From contig NZ_BSSQ01000008.1 in NCBI RefSeq assembly GCF_030161375.1, forward strand, positions 1 through 64,000: a DNA stretch of 64,000 nt. Direction: 5' to 3'. The notes beneath the pieces were generated by a model. The model was not told the origin of the DNA, did not search any database, and saw only the letters and a program-made list of their open reading frames with translations. The first letter of the stretch is position 1. Each line of letters starts with the position of its first letter. Positions 23,711 to 33,117 of this stretch are shown here, in pieces. Origin of the DNA: Paenibacillus glycanilyticus. GTDB taxonomy: Bacteria; Bacillota; Bacilli; Paenibacillales; Paenibacillaceae. Both the position numbers and the translations under genes were made by a program.

Positions 23711-25336
23711 ATGATCATCGCAAGGAAGCAAGGCTGGCGCGGATTGCGTCTTGTTCTCGTCATGGCTTTTGTTCTGGCATTAACGTTGCAGCCGCTGGCA
23801 CGGGCGGCAGATGCCGCGGATTCCGTTCACCACTGGAAACATTACACCAATGGCGTAGCTTACATGAATCAAGGCAAAATCAAGCTGGCTATCCGGGAGT
23901 TCGAGCTCGCCGTAGCGCAATCGGAGCAAGCCGGTTATTTGCGAAAGCTGGCTGAATGTTACACGATGGACAACCAGTTCCAGAAAGCGGCGGACACATA
24001 TTACCGCGAAGCCAAAATCGATAAAGCCATCGGCGAGAAATCCGGCGATTTAAACACCTACTACGCCGTACTGGCCAAAGCAGATGCGCTTAATACGCAA
24101 ATCGAGCTGTATCTGGAAAAAACAAGCGCCGGTGCTTCTTCAGGAGCTTCCAATCTGGCGAAGTTTGAACCCGCGTCAGGCATGTACATTGGTGCTTACG
24201 TCGAGAAAGACAGCGGCGTCGAGAATCAGAAAGACGGCAAATTCAGCGCCTTCAACAAGCTCGCAGGCAAGCAGCATGCCATCTATTTCAATTACCATAA
24301 ATACGGCAGCGCCTTTCCTTATCATTGGGCAGAGACCGTCAAAAATGCCGGCGGTGCCATCCAGCTTGCTCTGCAGCCGGATAACGGATTAAGCGCGGTG
24401 AAGGATGACGCTTACTTGCGCAAGTTCGCTCGGGACGCAAAAGCCGCCGGGGTTCCGGTATTCCTGCGATTCGCCTCCGAGATGAACGGCAGCTGGGTGA
24501 AGTGGAACGGCAATCCGTCGTTATACATCGAGAAATTCCGTCTCGTATCCAAAGTGATGAAGGAAGAAGCTCCTAACGTTGCAATGGTATGGTCGCCAGC
24601 CGCGAATCCGAAGCAAAAAATCGCCGCCTATTACCCGGGCGACGATTGGGTGGACTGGGTAGGACTAAGCGTCTACAGCGTAAAATTTTTCAACGGCAAC
24701 GTTAATGAGCCTGCTGATCAAGTGAACCCTCTGGATTCGGTCGATTACACGTACAAGCTGTACGCATCCCGCAAACCAATTATGATTAGCGAATTTGGCG
24801 CCACGCATTATAGCAAGGCGGGCAACACCTCAACGGTGAACTTCGCCATTACGAAGATGAATATGCTCTACCATGGGGCAAAACTGAAGTATCCAAGAGT
24901 GAAGTCGATCAACTGGTTCAGCTTGAATACATTAACGGATTCCTACAACTCTGAACGGAGTTTGAACAACTTCAGCTTGACCGAAAGCCCGGCTCTGCTC
25001 AGCGCCTACAGCAAGATGATTCAAGATCCGTACTACCTGTCCAAGGTCGCAACAGGAACAAGCAGCTATACGGGAACGGTGAGCAAGTTCGCGAACCAAG
25101 GAACGATCGGCAAATCGGCCACCGGCATCGTATGGGTGAAAACGTATGATCCGTACATTAGCAAAGTGGTCATCAAGCTGGATGGCAACCTTGTGCTCAG
25201 CCGCGGGCAATATCCGTATACCTTCTCGATCCAGCCGGACAAGCTGAAAGCCGGCACTCACAAAATCGAGATCATCGCCTATGACTCAAAGAGCCGCGAA
25301 GCTTCGCGCAAATCGTATTCGTTTAAGACGGTTTAA
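23711..25336 (+). CDS. Secreted TPR-GH26 glycoside hydrolase (beta-mannanase-like)
   Basis: The 541-residue protein has a signal peptide (cleavage near ARA-AD, residues 31-33), an N-terminal TPR-like helical region (about 42-135), a GH26-type barrel (about 155-450) and a C-terminal Ig-like module (about 455-541). The acid/base Glu is in RFASEMNGSW (E257), where the family usually has HEMNG, and the nucleophile is in PIMISEFGA (E361). GH26 enzymes cut beta-mannans and mixed glucans. Fusion to TPR repeats in a secreted protein is unusual. GGGAGG lies upstream of the ATG and a strong terminator follows. In 23508-23710 I see no gene. Confidence 0.85.
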   Translation: MIIARKQGWRGLRLVLVMAFVLALTLQPLARAADAADSVHHWKHYTNGVAYMNQGKIKLAIREFELAVAQSEQAGYLRKLAECYTMDNQFQKAADTYYREAKIDKAIGEKSGDLNTYYAVLAKADALNTQIELYLEKTSAGASSGASNLAKFEPASGMYIGAYVEKDSGVENQKDGKFSAFNKLAGKQHAIYFNYHKYGSAFPYHWAETVKNAGGAIQLALQPDNGLSAVKDDAYLRKFARDAKAAGVPVFLRFASEMNGSWVKWNGNPSLYIEKFRLVSKVMKEEAPNVAMVWSPAANPKQKIAAYYPGDDWVDWVGLSVYSVKFFNGNVNEPADQVNPLDSVDYTYKLYASRKPIMISEFGATHYSKAGNTSTVNFAITKMNMLYHGAKLKYPRVKSINWFSLNTLTDSYNSERSLNNFSLTESPALLSAYSKMIQDPYYLSKVATGTSSYTGTVSKFANQGTIGKSATGIVWVKTYDPYISKVVIKLDGNLVLSRGQYPYTFSIQPDKLKAGTHKIEIIAYDSKSREASRKSYSFKTV

Positions 25337-25345
25337 TTTCATAAA

Positions 25346-25380
25346 GAAGGAATGCCGGTTACATTAGGCATTCCTTTTTT
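25346..25380 (+). terminator. Terminator of the GH26 gene
   Basis: AAGGAATGCC-GGTTACATTA-GGCATTCCTT with six T residues. Confidence 0.85.
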
Positions 25381-25455
25381 ACTGCTTTCCGACCACCACG
25401 CCCACCACCGTCACGCACCAGTCCCTCGTAACTTGGTTTTCCTTTTTCCTCGCAG

Positions 25456-25484
25456 CAAAAAAGCTGCCCCGAGAGGCAGCTTTT
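25456..25484 (-). terminator. Terminator of the fuc operon
   Basis: On the minus strand AAAAGCTGCC-TCTCGG-GGCAGCTTTTTT, ten bases past the fucU stop. Confidence 0.9.
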
Positions 25485-25493
25485 GGCAACGGG

Positions 25494-25928
25494 CTATGCA
25501 TCCTTGATGACGCCCTTTTTCAAAATCAGGTTGGCGTAGATGGCGCTTTCGCCGGTAGCAACGATGGCGTAGGCTTTTTTCGCGCGTTCGTAGAACGCGA
25601 ATCGTTCCACTTGCTCGAATGGCTCTTCCAATCCGCTGTGCTTCGCAATCAACGCTCCATACGTTTCCCAGATTGGCGTTTCCGCCGAATCGCCGGGCAT
25701 GACCTGCATCAGCGCGGCAGGCTTTGCCACGTATTGATCCAGCGGGAATAACCGCAAGATGGCATCCAGCAGTTCCGGCACGCCATGACCGTCACAGCGC
25801 AGGAGACGCTGAGCATGGCTTGCAGCCGGGAAATTGCCGTCGGCAAGCACGATTTCATCGCTATGCCCCATCTCCATTAATATTTTCAATAGCTCGGGTG
25901 AAATGATCTTCGGAATACCGCTCAACAT
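25494..25928 (-). CDS. fucU: L-fucose mutarotase
   Basis: RbsD/FucU family, 144 aa. The N-terminal ISPELLKILMEMGHSDEIVLADGNFPA holds the conserved His and the DGNFP sugar-binding turn, and the C-terminal YANLILKKGVI is typical of FucU. It interconverts alpha- and beta-L-fucose, supplying the anomer used by FucI. Last gene of the fucI-fucA-fucK-fucU operon. Confidence 0.92.
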   Translation of the reverse strand: MLSGIPKIISPELLKILMEMGHSDEIVLADGNFPAASHAQRLLRCDGHGVPELLDAILRLFPLDQYVAKPAALMQVMPGDSAETPIWETYGALIAKHSGLEEPFEQVERFAFYERAKKAYAIVATGESAIYANLILKKGVIKDA

Positions 25929-25955
25929 TTGTTTGAAGTCCTCCCCTATAAACGG

Positions 25956-27443
25956 CTACAACAGTTGCTTGAATCGCTCGTAGGTCTCATTCCATATTTC
26001 CGGATCCGATGGCTCATACGCCTCAACCGGGAAAGAAGCCGCGGACAATTGCCGCGCTTCCTCGAGGTTCGCGCATTCCCCTAGCGCCATAAGCTGCACC
26101 AGCATATTGCCAATCGCGCTAGCTTCGACCGGGCCAGCCCAAACCGGACGGCCGATCGCATTCGCGGTCAGGCGGCATAACAGCTTATTCTGAATGCCGC
26201 CGCCAACCATGTGCATCCCGCTGTAATGCTCGCCTGTCAGCTTCTCGATCTGCTCTAGCGCGCTGCGGTACCGAAGCGCAAGACTATCCATAATGCATCT
26301 GGCAACTTCCGCTTCAGTTGACGGAACGGGTTGCCCCGTCTCGCGGCAATAACTCTTAACCTTTTCCGTCATATTGGAAGGCCCGAAGAAACGCAGATCA
26401 TCCGGATTAATAAGGAAGCGGAAAGCCTCCTCCCGCTCCGCCATGGCAGCTAACTCGGCAAAAGAAAATACCATGCCCGCTTCATCCCATTCCCGCTTGC
26501 ACTCCTGGAGAATCCACAGACCCATAATATTTTTGAGCAGTTGATATTTACCGTCGGCACCGCCTTCGTTCGAGAACTCAAGCGCCATTGCCTCATCCGA
26601 CAATAACGGCTCATCCCGTTCTGTTCCTACAAGCGACCAAGTACCGCAAACCAAATAAATAAACGGACCGGTGGCAGCAGGAATGGCGGCAACAGCAGAT
26701 TCCGTATCATGAGTGGCCACGGCGACCGCCTCAACAGCCGGTATTCCAAGCTCCTCGCACACCTCTTCGGACAACGTTCCTATCCGGGTCCCCGGATAAA
26801 CGGGCTCCAGAAACATGCCTGCCGGAATGCCCAATTGCTCCATTAATGCCGCATTCCATTGACGGGTTTCAGGTTGCAGCAGCTGCGTCGTTGTCGCCAT
26901 TGAAAACTCGCAAACCCGCTTACCCGTGAGCAAATAGACAAGCAGATCCGGCGTCAGCAGCAAAGTTCTCGCCGCATCGAGCTTTGGGGATGCGGCCTGT
27001 GCCATCGCATACAACTGGTAGACCGTGTTAAACGGCATAAACTGCAGACCGCCTTGGCGGAACAGCTCCTCCCGGCCGAATCTCGATTCCACCTCGGCAA
27101 TCAGCCCTTCCGTCTGAGGATCCCGGTAATGGTAAGGGTTGCCGAGCAGTTCGCCGTTCGCATCGAGCAGACCGAAGTCAACACCCCACGTATCTACCCC
27201 AAACGTAACCGGCTCATAACCGAGCTGAAACGCCTTGCGCAGCGCCTGTTTCATTTCCTGCAGCAGCCTCAGAATGTCCCAGTGCAAATGACGCCCCACC
27301 TGAACCGGTACATTCTGAAAACGGTGGATTTCCTCGACTTCCAGCTTCCGTTCCGCCATAGCGGAGCCCGTAAGTCTGCCAATCAGCGCCCTGCCGCTGC
27401 TAGCTCCAAGGTCAAACGCCAATACGGTGGTTGTATGCTCCAT
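25956..27443 (-). CDS. fucK: L-fuculokinase, FGGY family (rhamnulokinase-like)
   Basis: FGGY carbohydrate kinase of about 495 aa. Motifs: VLAFDLGASSGRALIG (phosphate-binding loop 1), FGVDTWGVDFGLLD, CGTWSLVGTERDEP and HMVGGGIQNKLLCRLTANAIGRPV. By sequence it resembles rhamnulokinases, but its operon (fucose isomerase, fuculose-phosphate aldolase, fucose mutarotase) points to L-fuculose as substrate; Firmicute fucose operons commonly use this kinase type. The ATG at 27443 is spaced seven bases from GGAGG; the ATG at 27449 is too close. Confidence 0.87.
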   Translation of the reverse strand: MEHTTTVLAFDLGASSGRALIGRLTGSAMAERKLEVEEIHRFQNVPVQVGRHLHWDILRLLQEMKQALRKAFQLGYEPVTFGVDTWGVDFGLLDANGELLGNPYHYRDPQTEGLIAEVESRFGREELFRQGGLQFMPFNTVYQLYAMAQAASPKLDAARTLLLTPDLLVYLLTGKRVCEFSMATTTQLLQPETRQWNAALMEQLGIPAGMFLEPVYPGTRIGTLSEEVCEELGIPAVEAVAVATHDTESAVAAIPAATGPFIYLVCGTWSLVGTERDEPLLSDEAMALEFSNEGGADGKYQLLKNIMGLWILQECKREWDEAGMVFSFAELAAMAEREEAFRFLINPDDLRFFGPSNMTEKVKSYCRETGQPVPSTEAEVARCIMDSLALRYRSALEQIEKLTGEHYSGMHMVGGGIQNKLLCRLTANAIGRPVWAGPVEASAIGNMLVQLMALGECANLEEARQLSAASFPVEAYEPSDPEIWNETYERFKQLL

Positions 27444-27481
27444 ATCCATTCCTCCTCGCAGCGGCAGCTGCTGTCCCTTCG

Positions 27482-28132
27482 CTATTGCTGCTTCTGGAGC
27501 AGCTTGATCCGGTAAGCCTCGCTCTCAAGCGATGCAATCTCCTCGAATTCTTCCTTCGTCAGCACTTTCGGTTCCTTGACTTGGCTAGCAATGAGGAAGA
27601 TCTTTGCGCTTTCTTCCACAACCTCCGTGCGGTAATACGCTTCGCGCAGGTTGCGTCCCGTTGTGACCAGTCCGTGATTGCCTAGCAGAATGCTGCTCGC
27701 TTCTTTCACTTTGGGAGCAAGCGCATCAGCCAGTTTCTCCGTCGTTGGCAGCACATAAGGAATGTAGACGGTTTTGCCCACAAGCGCCGCTTGGTCCGGG
27801 AACATAATCGGAAGTTCTTCTTCCACCAGCGTAAAAGCGATGCAATACGGCGGATGCGTATGCACGATTGCGCCAATCGCCGGGTTAGCCCGGTACGCGT
27901 ATAAGTGCATAAGCACTTCCGAAGAAGGGCGAAGCCCGTTATCCTCTACCGCACCGGTTTCGATATCAACGGCAACCCATTGCTCCGGCTCGATCTCGTC
28001 AAGGGCAAAACCGCTTGGCGACAAGTACATTTTCCCTTCATGCTGCGCGCTAATATTGCCGCCCGGTCCAACGACCAGCTTATTCGCGACCGTCTTTCTT
28101 GCGTACTTGCACAACTCCTGCCGAATATCCAA
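27482..28132 (-). CDS. fucA: L-fuculose-phosphate aldolase (class II aldolase/adducin family)
   Basis: The 216-aa enzyme has the zinc ligands of class II aldolases in IVHTHPPYCIA and LLGNHGLVTTG and the phosphate-binding region VVGPGGNISAQ ... LSPSGFALDEI. It splits L-fuculose 1-phosphate into dihydroxyacetone phosphate and L-lactaldehyde. It lies between fucI and fucK on the same strand with short gaps. No lactaldehyde dehydrogenase or reductase gene is nearby. Confidence 0.92.
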   Translation of the reverse strand: MDIRQELCKYARKTVANKLVVGPGGNISAQHEGKMYLSPSGFALDEIEPEQWVAVDIETGAVEDNGLRPSSEVLMHLYAYRANPAIGAIVHTHPPYCIAFTLVEEELPIMFPDQAALVGKTVYIPYVLPTTEKLADALAPKVKEASSILLGNHGLVTTGRNLREAYYRTEVVEESAKIFLIASQVKEPKVLTKEEFEEIASLESEAYRIKLLQKQQ

Positions 28133-28154
28133 TTCGCTCAGCTCCTACAAAAAT

Positions 28155-29945
28155 TTACTTGTACAACGGTCCGAAGTTCGAGCACGCACGGTAATCCGCC
28201 GCCTCTTTATCGTTTGTCCCGAACAGTCCCCATGCCCGCGGACGGAAAATCTCCTCTTCCGGAACATTGTGCATGTTAACCGGAATGCGCAGCATCGAAG
28301 CAAGCGTAATGAGCTCCGCCCCAATATGGCCAAAGCTAATCGAACCGTGGTTGGCTCCCCAGTTATCCATCACGTCATAGACGGAAGTAAATGCGCCTTT
28401 GCCTGTCAGGTTTGGAGCGAACCAAGTCGTCGGCCAAGTTGGATCGGTCCGTTTGTCGAGCTTGTCATGGACATCGCTAGGAAGCTCAACGGAATAACCT
28501 TCCGCAATTTGCAGTACCGGTCCAACGCCTTTTACGAAATTAATGCGGGACATTGTCATCGGCATGCCTCCGCGCGACAGGAAGTCGGAAGAGAAACCGC
28601 CGCCGCGGAAATATTCGACGCCTGCAGGTCTCCACGAAGTCGCGGACAAGCATGCTGCCGCTTCGTCCTCCGTAATATCCCAATACGGCTTCATTGCAGG
28701 CTGGCCGTCCAGCTGTTGTTCGCCGGTACCGTCAAGCGTTGCAGAACCCGAGTTCAGCAGATGCAAAATACCGTTAGCCGCAGCGCCTTCCAGCTTGTAA
28801 CCCGTTACCCGCTCTACGGAAGCCGGACTCCAGTACGTACGCACGTCCGCGAAAATTTGCGGCGTATTGGTAAGCAGATAACCAAACAACATAACAACGC
28901 CGTTCAAGCTGTCATTTTCCGTTGCCACAATAAATGGAGGACGAATACCGTTCCAGTCAAAGGAGGAATTCAGAATCGCTTCCATAAAGTCGCCGTTCGG
29001 GAAGTGGTCCGTCCATTGGCGTTGTCCTTGGAACCCGGACACAATCGCGTTATGGCCCATCGCTTCTTCACCGAAGCCAAGCTCGGCAAGACGCGGGTTG
29101 CCAATCATCAGATCGCGGGCGATCATCGTCATCTTGACAACGGTCTCCCAGTCCTGGTCCTTCTTCTCGCGGGAGGTCTGAATCGCTTCCGGGTTGTTGT
29201 CCGGTCCTTCCGCGCAGTTCTCTTTCACCCAAGCGAGCGCTCTCTCAAACTCGGCCGTATCGTAAATCTCTTCTTCGAAACGCCGTACAAACTCGGACAT
29301 ATCGATGTATTCCGTCCGCATGCCAAGGTATTCCTGGAAAAAGGAATCGCTTACAATTGAGCCCGCGATACCCATCGAAACCGAACCCATCGAGAGATAT
29401 GATTTGCCGCGCATATAAGCGACAGCAAGTCCCGCTCTAGCAAATGACAGCAGCTTGCCGCGCACATCATCCGGAATGGACGTGTCCGATGCTTCCTGCA
29501 CTTCTTCGCCGTATATGCCAAAAGCCGGAATGCCTTTTTGCGCATAACCTGCCAGCACCGCTGCCAGATAAACCGCGCCGGGACGTTCCGTACCGTTAAA
29601 GCCCCACACCGCATTCGGGATGGAAGCGTTCATGTCCATTGTTTCCGTTCCGTAACACCAGCAAGGCGTTACCGTTATCGATACCCCTACATTCTCGCGG
29701 GCAAATTTGTCGGCGCAAGCCGCCGCTTCCGCAACCCCGCCAATTGTTGTATCCGCAATGACGCATTGTACCGGTTCGCCATTCGGATAACGCAAATGTT
29801 CCGCAATTAAATTCGCAACCGATCTAGCCATATTCATCGTCTGCACTTCAAGCGATTCGCGAACGCCTTTGCGGCGACCGTCTATCGTAGGGCGAATGCC
29901 AATCTTCGGAAAACCATTCTGAAAGCGATAAGCGATATCCGTCAT
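28155..29945 (-). CDS. fucI: L-fucose isomerase
   Basis: The 596-residue protein has the full length of FucI. Recognisable segments are [20 protein letters not shown] at the N-terminus, [46 protein letters not shown] (metal ligands) and [15 protein letters not shown] near the C-terminus. It converts L-fucose to L-fuculose. First gene of the fuc operon, preceded by TAGGAGGG and by a promoter overlapped by a LacI-type operator. Confidence 0.95.
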   Translation of the reverse strand: MTDIAYRFQNGFPKIGIRPTIDGRRKGVRESLEVQTMNMARSVANLIAEHLRYPNGEPVQCVIADTTIGGVAEAAACADKFARENVGVSITVTPCWCYGTETMDMNASIPNAVWGFNGTERPGAVYLAAVLAGYAQKGIPAFGIYGEEVQEASDTSIPDDVRGKLLSFARAGLAVAYMRGKSYLSMGSVSMGIAGSIVSDSFFQEYLGMRTEYIDMSEFVRRFEEEIYDTAEFERALAWVKENCAEGPDNNPEAIQTSREKKDQDWETVVKMTMIARDLMIGNPRLAELGFGEEAMGHNAIVSGFQGQRQWTDHFPNGDFMEAILNSSFDWNGIRPPFIVATENDSLNGVVMLFGYLLTNTPQIFADVRTYWSPASVERVTGYKLEGAAANGILHLLNSGSATLDGTGEQQLDGQPAMKPYWDITEDEAAACLSATSWRPAGVEYFRGGGFSSDFLSRGGMPMTMSRINFVKGVGPVLQIAEGYSVELPSDVHDKLDKRTDPTWPTTWFAPNLTGKGAFTSVYDVMDNWGANHGSISFGHIGAELITLASMLRIPVNMHNVPEEEIFRPRAWGLFGTNDKEAADYRACSNFGPLYK

Positions 29946-29969
29946 AAATACCCTCCTAAAAAGTAAAAT

Positions 29970-29981
29970 GTTACCGATAAC
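29970..29981. promoter_or_regulatory. LacI-type operator of the fuc operon
   Basis: GTTACCGATAAC is an inverted repeat with a central CG, the pattern of LacI-family operators. It starts three bases downstream of the -10 box of the fuc promoter, and the divergent gene encodes a LacI-type protein. Confidence 0.75.
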
Positions 29982-29984
29982 TCT

Positions 29985-30013
29985 AATTTAGCAAGGCATC
30001 CTGTTGCTGTCAA
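29985..30013 (-). promoter_or_regulatory. Sigma-A promoter of the fuc operon
   Basis: On the minus strand TTGACA (30013-30008), 17-base spacer, TAAATT (29990-29985). Confidence 0.8.
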
Positions 30014-30066
30014 TCGTTTTCTCTTGTAAGATAAAAGCATGAATTGTCGACAAGGAGCAGGTTAGT

Positions 30067-31080
30067 ATGGTTACAATCTATGATATTGCGGAGAAAGCTA
30101 ACGTCTCTGCAATGACCGTTTCTAGAGTTATCAATAACACAGGCAGAATTAGCGAGAAAACAAGAGCCAAGGTCAAGAAGGTTATGGAGGAGCTTAACTA
30201 CGTCCCGAACCAAATGGCCCGCAGCCTGGTGCTGCAACAGACCCGGAGTTTGTTCTTGCTCATTACCGACATTACGAACCCTTTCTATACCACGCTGTCG
30301 CGGGGAGCCGAAGATGCCGCTACCAAAAACGGCTACCGCTTGTTGTTCGGCAACAGCGATGAAAGCCTCGAGAAAGAAGCCGATTATATAAACACGATTC
30401 TAACGACCCGCGTAGACGGCGTTATGATCGCTCCGGCGGGAGACCCGTCGTTGCCCCATCTTGAATCTCTCAAACGGCATAACATTCCGTTTGTGCTGCT
30501 CGACCGCGAGGTGCCGGGCGTAGATTGCGATATCGTGCTTGGCGACAGCAAAGAAGGCGCCCGCCAGCTCGTTAACCACCTTGCCCAGCAAGGCCATCGC
30601 CGAATTGCCATGGTGAATGGATCCGATACGATCTCTAGCGCGAGGCTCCGCCTTGAAGGGTATAGAGAAGCGCTCATTCTTAACGGTCTTGCATACGACA
30701 AGACCATTGTCTTCGAGACCAGTTACGGCCCGCGGACCGATCTATCGGAGATGGAGGCTTGGCTGGATTCGCTTAACCCCCTCCCGACTGCTGTTGTAGC
30801 AGGCAATAACGTGCTGGCTATTGAGGTAATCCGCCTGCTGCGGAAGCGGAGCCTTCGGATTCCGGATGATATATCCATCGTCTGTTTTGACGATTTCGGT
30901 CCTTACTCCGAGGTTGATCCGTTTATGACGGTTGCCGCTCAGCAAGCCTATCAATTCGGATATTTGGGCATGCAGATGCTCATTGATCGCATACAGAACA
31001 AAGACGAAGCCGGCCCATGGAAAAAAATCGTCCTGCCCGCCGAGCTGCTTATCCGCCGCTCCGTTTCTACCATTAAATAA
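30067..31080 (+). CDS. LacI family transcriptional regulator (probable fuc repressor)
   Basis: The 337-aa protein has the LacI headpiece VTIYDIAEKANVSAMTVSRV with hinge helix residues NQMARSLV, followed by a sugar-binding core (LFLLITDITNPFYTTLSRGAE). Ligand-type residues include FDDFGPYSEVDPFMTVAAQ. It is divergent from fucI, with one clear operator at the fuc promoter, so L-fucose or a catabolite is the likely inducer. GGAG lies nine bases before the ATG. Confidence 0.9.
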   Translation: MVTIYDIAEKANVSAMTVSRVINNTGRISEKTRAKVKKVMEELNYVPNQMARSLVLQQTRSLFLLITDITNPFYTTLSRGAEDAATKNGYRLLFGNSDESLEKEADYINTILTTRVDGVMIAPAGDPSLPHLESLKRHNIPFVLLDREVPGVDCDIVLGDSKEGARQLVNHLAQQGHRRIAMVNGSDTISSARLRLEGYREALILNGLAYDKTIVFETSYGPRTDLSEMEAWLDSLNPLPTAVVAGNNVLAIEVIRLLRKRSLRIPDDISIVCFDDFGPYSEVDPFMTVAAQQAYQFGYLGMQMLIDRIQNKDEAGPWKKIVLPAELLIRRSVSTIK

Positions 31081-31084
31081 AAAA

Positions 31085-31122
31085 GAGGCTGAGCGTTCAA
31101 CGACGCCCAGCCTTCTTATTTC
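31085..31122. terminator. Terminator between the LacI gene and the PAS kinase gene
   Basis: GGCTGAGCGT-TCAACG-ACGCCCAGCC with TTCTTATTT after it on the plus strand and an A/T-rich run (TCTTTTTTATTT) on the minus strand; probably bidirectional. Confidence 0.75.
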
Positions 31123-31124
31123 AT

Positions 31125-32945
31125 TCATTGTTCCTCCATATTAAGCGGTAGAATAATCTCGATGGTCGTCCCTTCGTCAGGAACGCTCGAAATATTCATC
31201 AGCCCTTGATGGGCTTCGATAATGCGGGAGCTTATCATTAAACCAAGCCCCGTACCCTTCTCTTTGGTCGTAATAAACGGCTGTCCGATCTGACGGATAA
31301 TCTCATCGGGAATACCCATTCCTTCATCGCGAACCGTAAGCCGCACCCGCTTCTCATCCGGTTCCATAGCCGCCGATATCGTAATTTGTCCCCCTAATGG
31401 CATCGCTTCGATCGCGTTTTTAATAATATTGATAAACACCTGCTTCAGCTGATTCTCGTCGCAATAGATGGAAGGTATGCAATTCTCGAATTCCGTGCGG
31501 ATCGATACATTCATCAAGATGGCTTGCGTCTCCAGAATGGAGATAACCGCATGCAAGATATGATCCAGTCTGCGCGTGCTGAATTTAGAGAAATGCGGCT
31601 TCGCGAGCGTCATAAACTCGTTCACGATAAAATTAATCCGGTCGAGCTCGTTCGTCATAATATCGTAATAGAACGAATTCCCCTCCGCCTTGGACTTCAG
31701 CAATTGGGTGAACCCTTTAAGCGCGGTTAACGGATTGCGGATTTCATGGGCTACCCCTGCCGCCAGCTGGCCAATCACCGACAGCTTCTCCGACCGGACA
31801 AGCATCTCTTCCGACCGTTTGCGGTCCGTCAAATCGCGAATAACGGTCAGAATAACCATTTTGCCCCGGTAATTATGAATCCGAATGCTCGACATTTCAA
31901 CGTCAATGGTCTGCCCATCCTTGCATAACAGCTTATTTTCGATAAAATTCGTTGGGTCATCGGTATGTATAACGGTATTTAACACATCGGTAAGATCACG
32001 GCTGTAAGCAGGATCCACGTAATCAAAAATAGGTCTTCCGACCATCTCGGTGTCATCCGCGGCGCCGATCAGCTTAACCGCTAATTTGTTGGCATAAACG
32101 ATTTCGCCGTTATCGATCAGAACGATCGGCTCGGGAAGGAATTTGATAATCCGCTGATACATATTGGCGCTGTCGCGCAAGGACCGTTCTTTCTCCTTCT
32201 TGATCGTAATGTCTTGAACGGTGCCAAGCAGCGCTGGTTTGCCGTGGAAGGAGATGAGGCAGGAATTGCCTTCGAGGTGAACGGGAGAACCGTCCTTCTT
32301 CACTCCCGTAACATTGAAATGATAATAGTTCTGCTTCTGTTCGATTAACGTCTTCTCTGCTTCACGCGTAACGGCCACCAGCTCGCTTGGCATCATCAAT
32401 TGACCTAGTTCAACTTGCAGCAGCTCATCGTTCGAATACCCGTATAGCTCAGACAAATAGGGATTGGCATATAAAATGCGCCCTTGCTGTCCCACAAATA
32501 CACCGGCTAGGGCACTATCCGCCAAATGGCTGTACAAGCTTTCCGCTTCAAATAAAGAAGCTTCCATCTTGATCCGGTCCGAAATATCCCGCTCGATGCT
32601 AACGAGTCCGATAATAAATCCATTCTCATCCTTCAGAGCAGCCAGTGTAATGCTGACATAAACAAGAGTCCCGTCCTTGCGAAGCTTAAACGTTTCGTGT
32701 CCTTGCAAAGATTCTCCGTTCAGTGCTCTTTCGATCATCAGTTTTCGCTCATACAGCAGATGTACCGGCGTAAAACAACATGGATTGCCGACAAGCTCGT
32801 CCCTCGTCCATCCATGAAGCGCTTCGAAGCCCGGATTTACGTCCAACACATTATCGTCCAAATCTATGACTGCAATCCCGTCGGGGATATGATTCCATAT
32901 CGATTCCATAAAGGAATGATTCATGATATGACCATGCTTGTCCAT
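31125..32945 (-). CDS. Soluble PAS-domain sensor histidine kinase (KinA/KinE-like)
   Basis: The 606-residue protein has no membrane segment. Three PAS domains follow each other (about 13-125, 130-255, 260-385), each ending in the usual coiled linker. The dimerisation domain contains AAGVAHEIRNPLTALKGF with the phosphorylated His, and the ATPase domain has NIIKNAIEAMPLGG, VRDEGMGIPDE and TTKEKGTGLGLMIS. This layout is that of Bacillus/Paenibacillus sporulation kinases that feed Spo0F; no response regulator is next to it. The input signal is unknown. Confidence 0.88.
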   Translation of the reverse strand: MDKHGHIMNHSFMESIWNHIPDGIAVIDLDDNVLDVNPGFEALHGWTRDELVGNPCCFTPVHLLYERKLMIERALNGESLQGHETFKLRKDGTLVYVSITLAALKDENGFIIGLVSIERDISDRIKMEASLFEAESLYSHLADSALAGVFVGQQGRILYANPYLSELYGYSNDELLQVELGQLMMPSELVAVTREAEKTLIEQKQNYYHFNVTGVKKDGSPVHLEGNSCLISFHGKPALLGTVQDITIKKEKERSLRDSANMYQRIIKFLPEPIVLIDNGEIVYANKLAVKLIGAADDTEMVGRPIFDYVDPAYSRDLTDVLNTVIHTDDPTNFIENKLLCKDGQTIDVEMSSIRIHNYRGKMVILTVIRDLTDRKRSEEMLVRSEKLSVIGQLAAGVAHEIRNPLTALKGFTQLLKSKAEGNSFYYDIMTNELDRINFIVNEFMTLAKPHFSKFSTRRLDHILHAVISILETQAILMNVSIRTEFENCIPSIYCDENQLKQVFINIIKNAIEAMPLGGQITISAAMEPDEKRVRLTVRDEGMGIPDEIIRQIGQPFITTKEKGTGLGLMISSRIIEAHQGLMNISSVPDEGTTIEIILPLNMEEQ

Positions 32946-33048
32946 TCGAATTTTTCCACCTTTTCGAAGTCAAAGTGATCGCTACTTCTTTCAATTCCAC
33001 AAATTGAGGGAATCCCCTGCTAACATGAACGTTGAAATTACATTAATT

Positions 33049-33076
33049 TTGGGTTTATTGACCCTTCATGTATAAT
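33049..33076 (+). promoter_or_regulatory. Probable promoter of the three-component sensor operon
   Basis: TTGGGT (33049-33054), 16-base spacer, perfect TATAAT (33071-33076), 42 bases upstream of the start codon. Confidence 0.5.
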
Positions 33077-33117
33077 GTGGCTATTATTCAGACACCTGAG
33101 GAGAACGTACGAAACGA

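Noticed and set aside
27774..29360. A plus-strand frame of 528 codons opposite fucA/fucI
   Set aside because: It is a shadow of the fucA and fucI genes on the other strand, with Arg/Cys-rich translation and no ribosome site.
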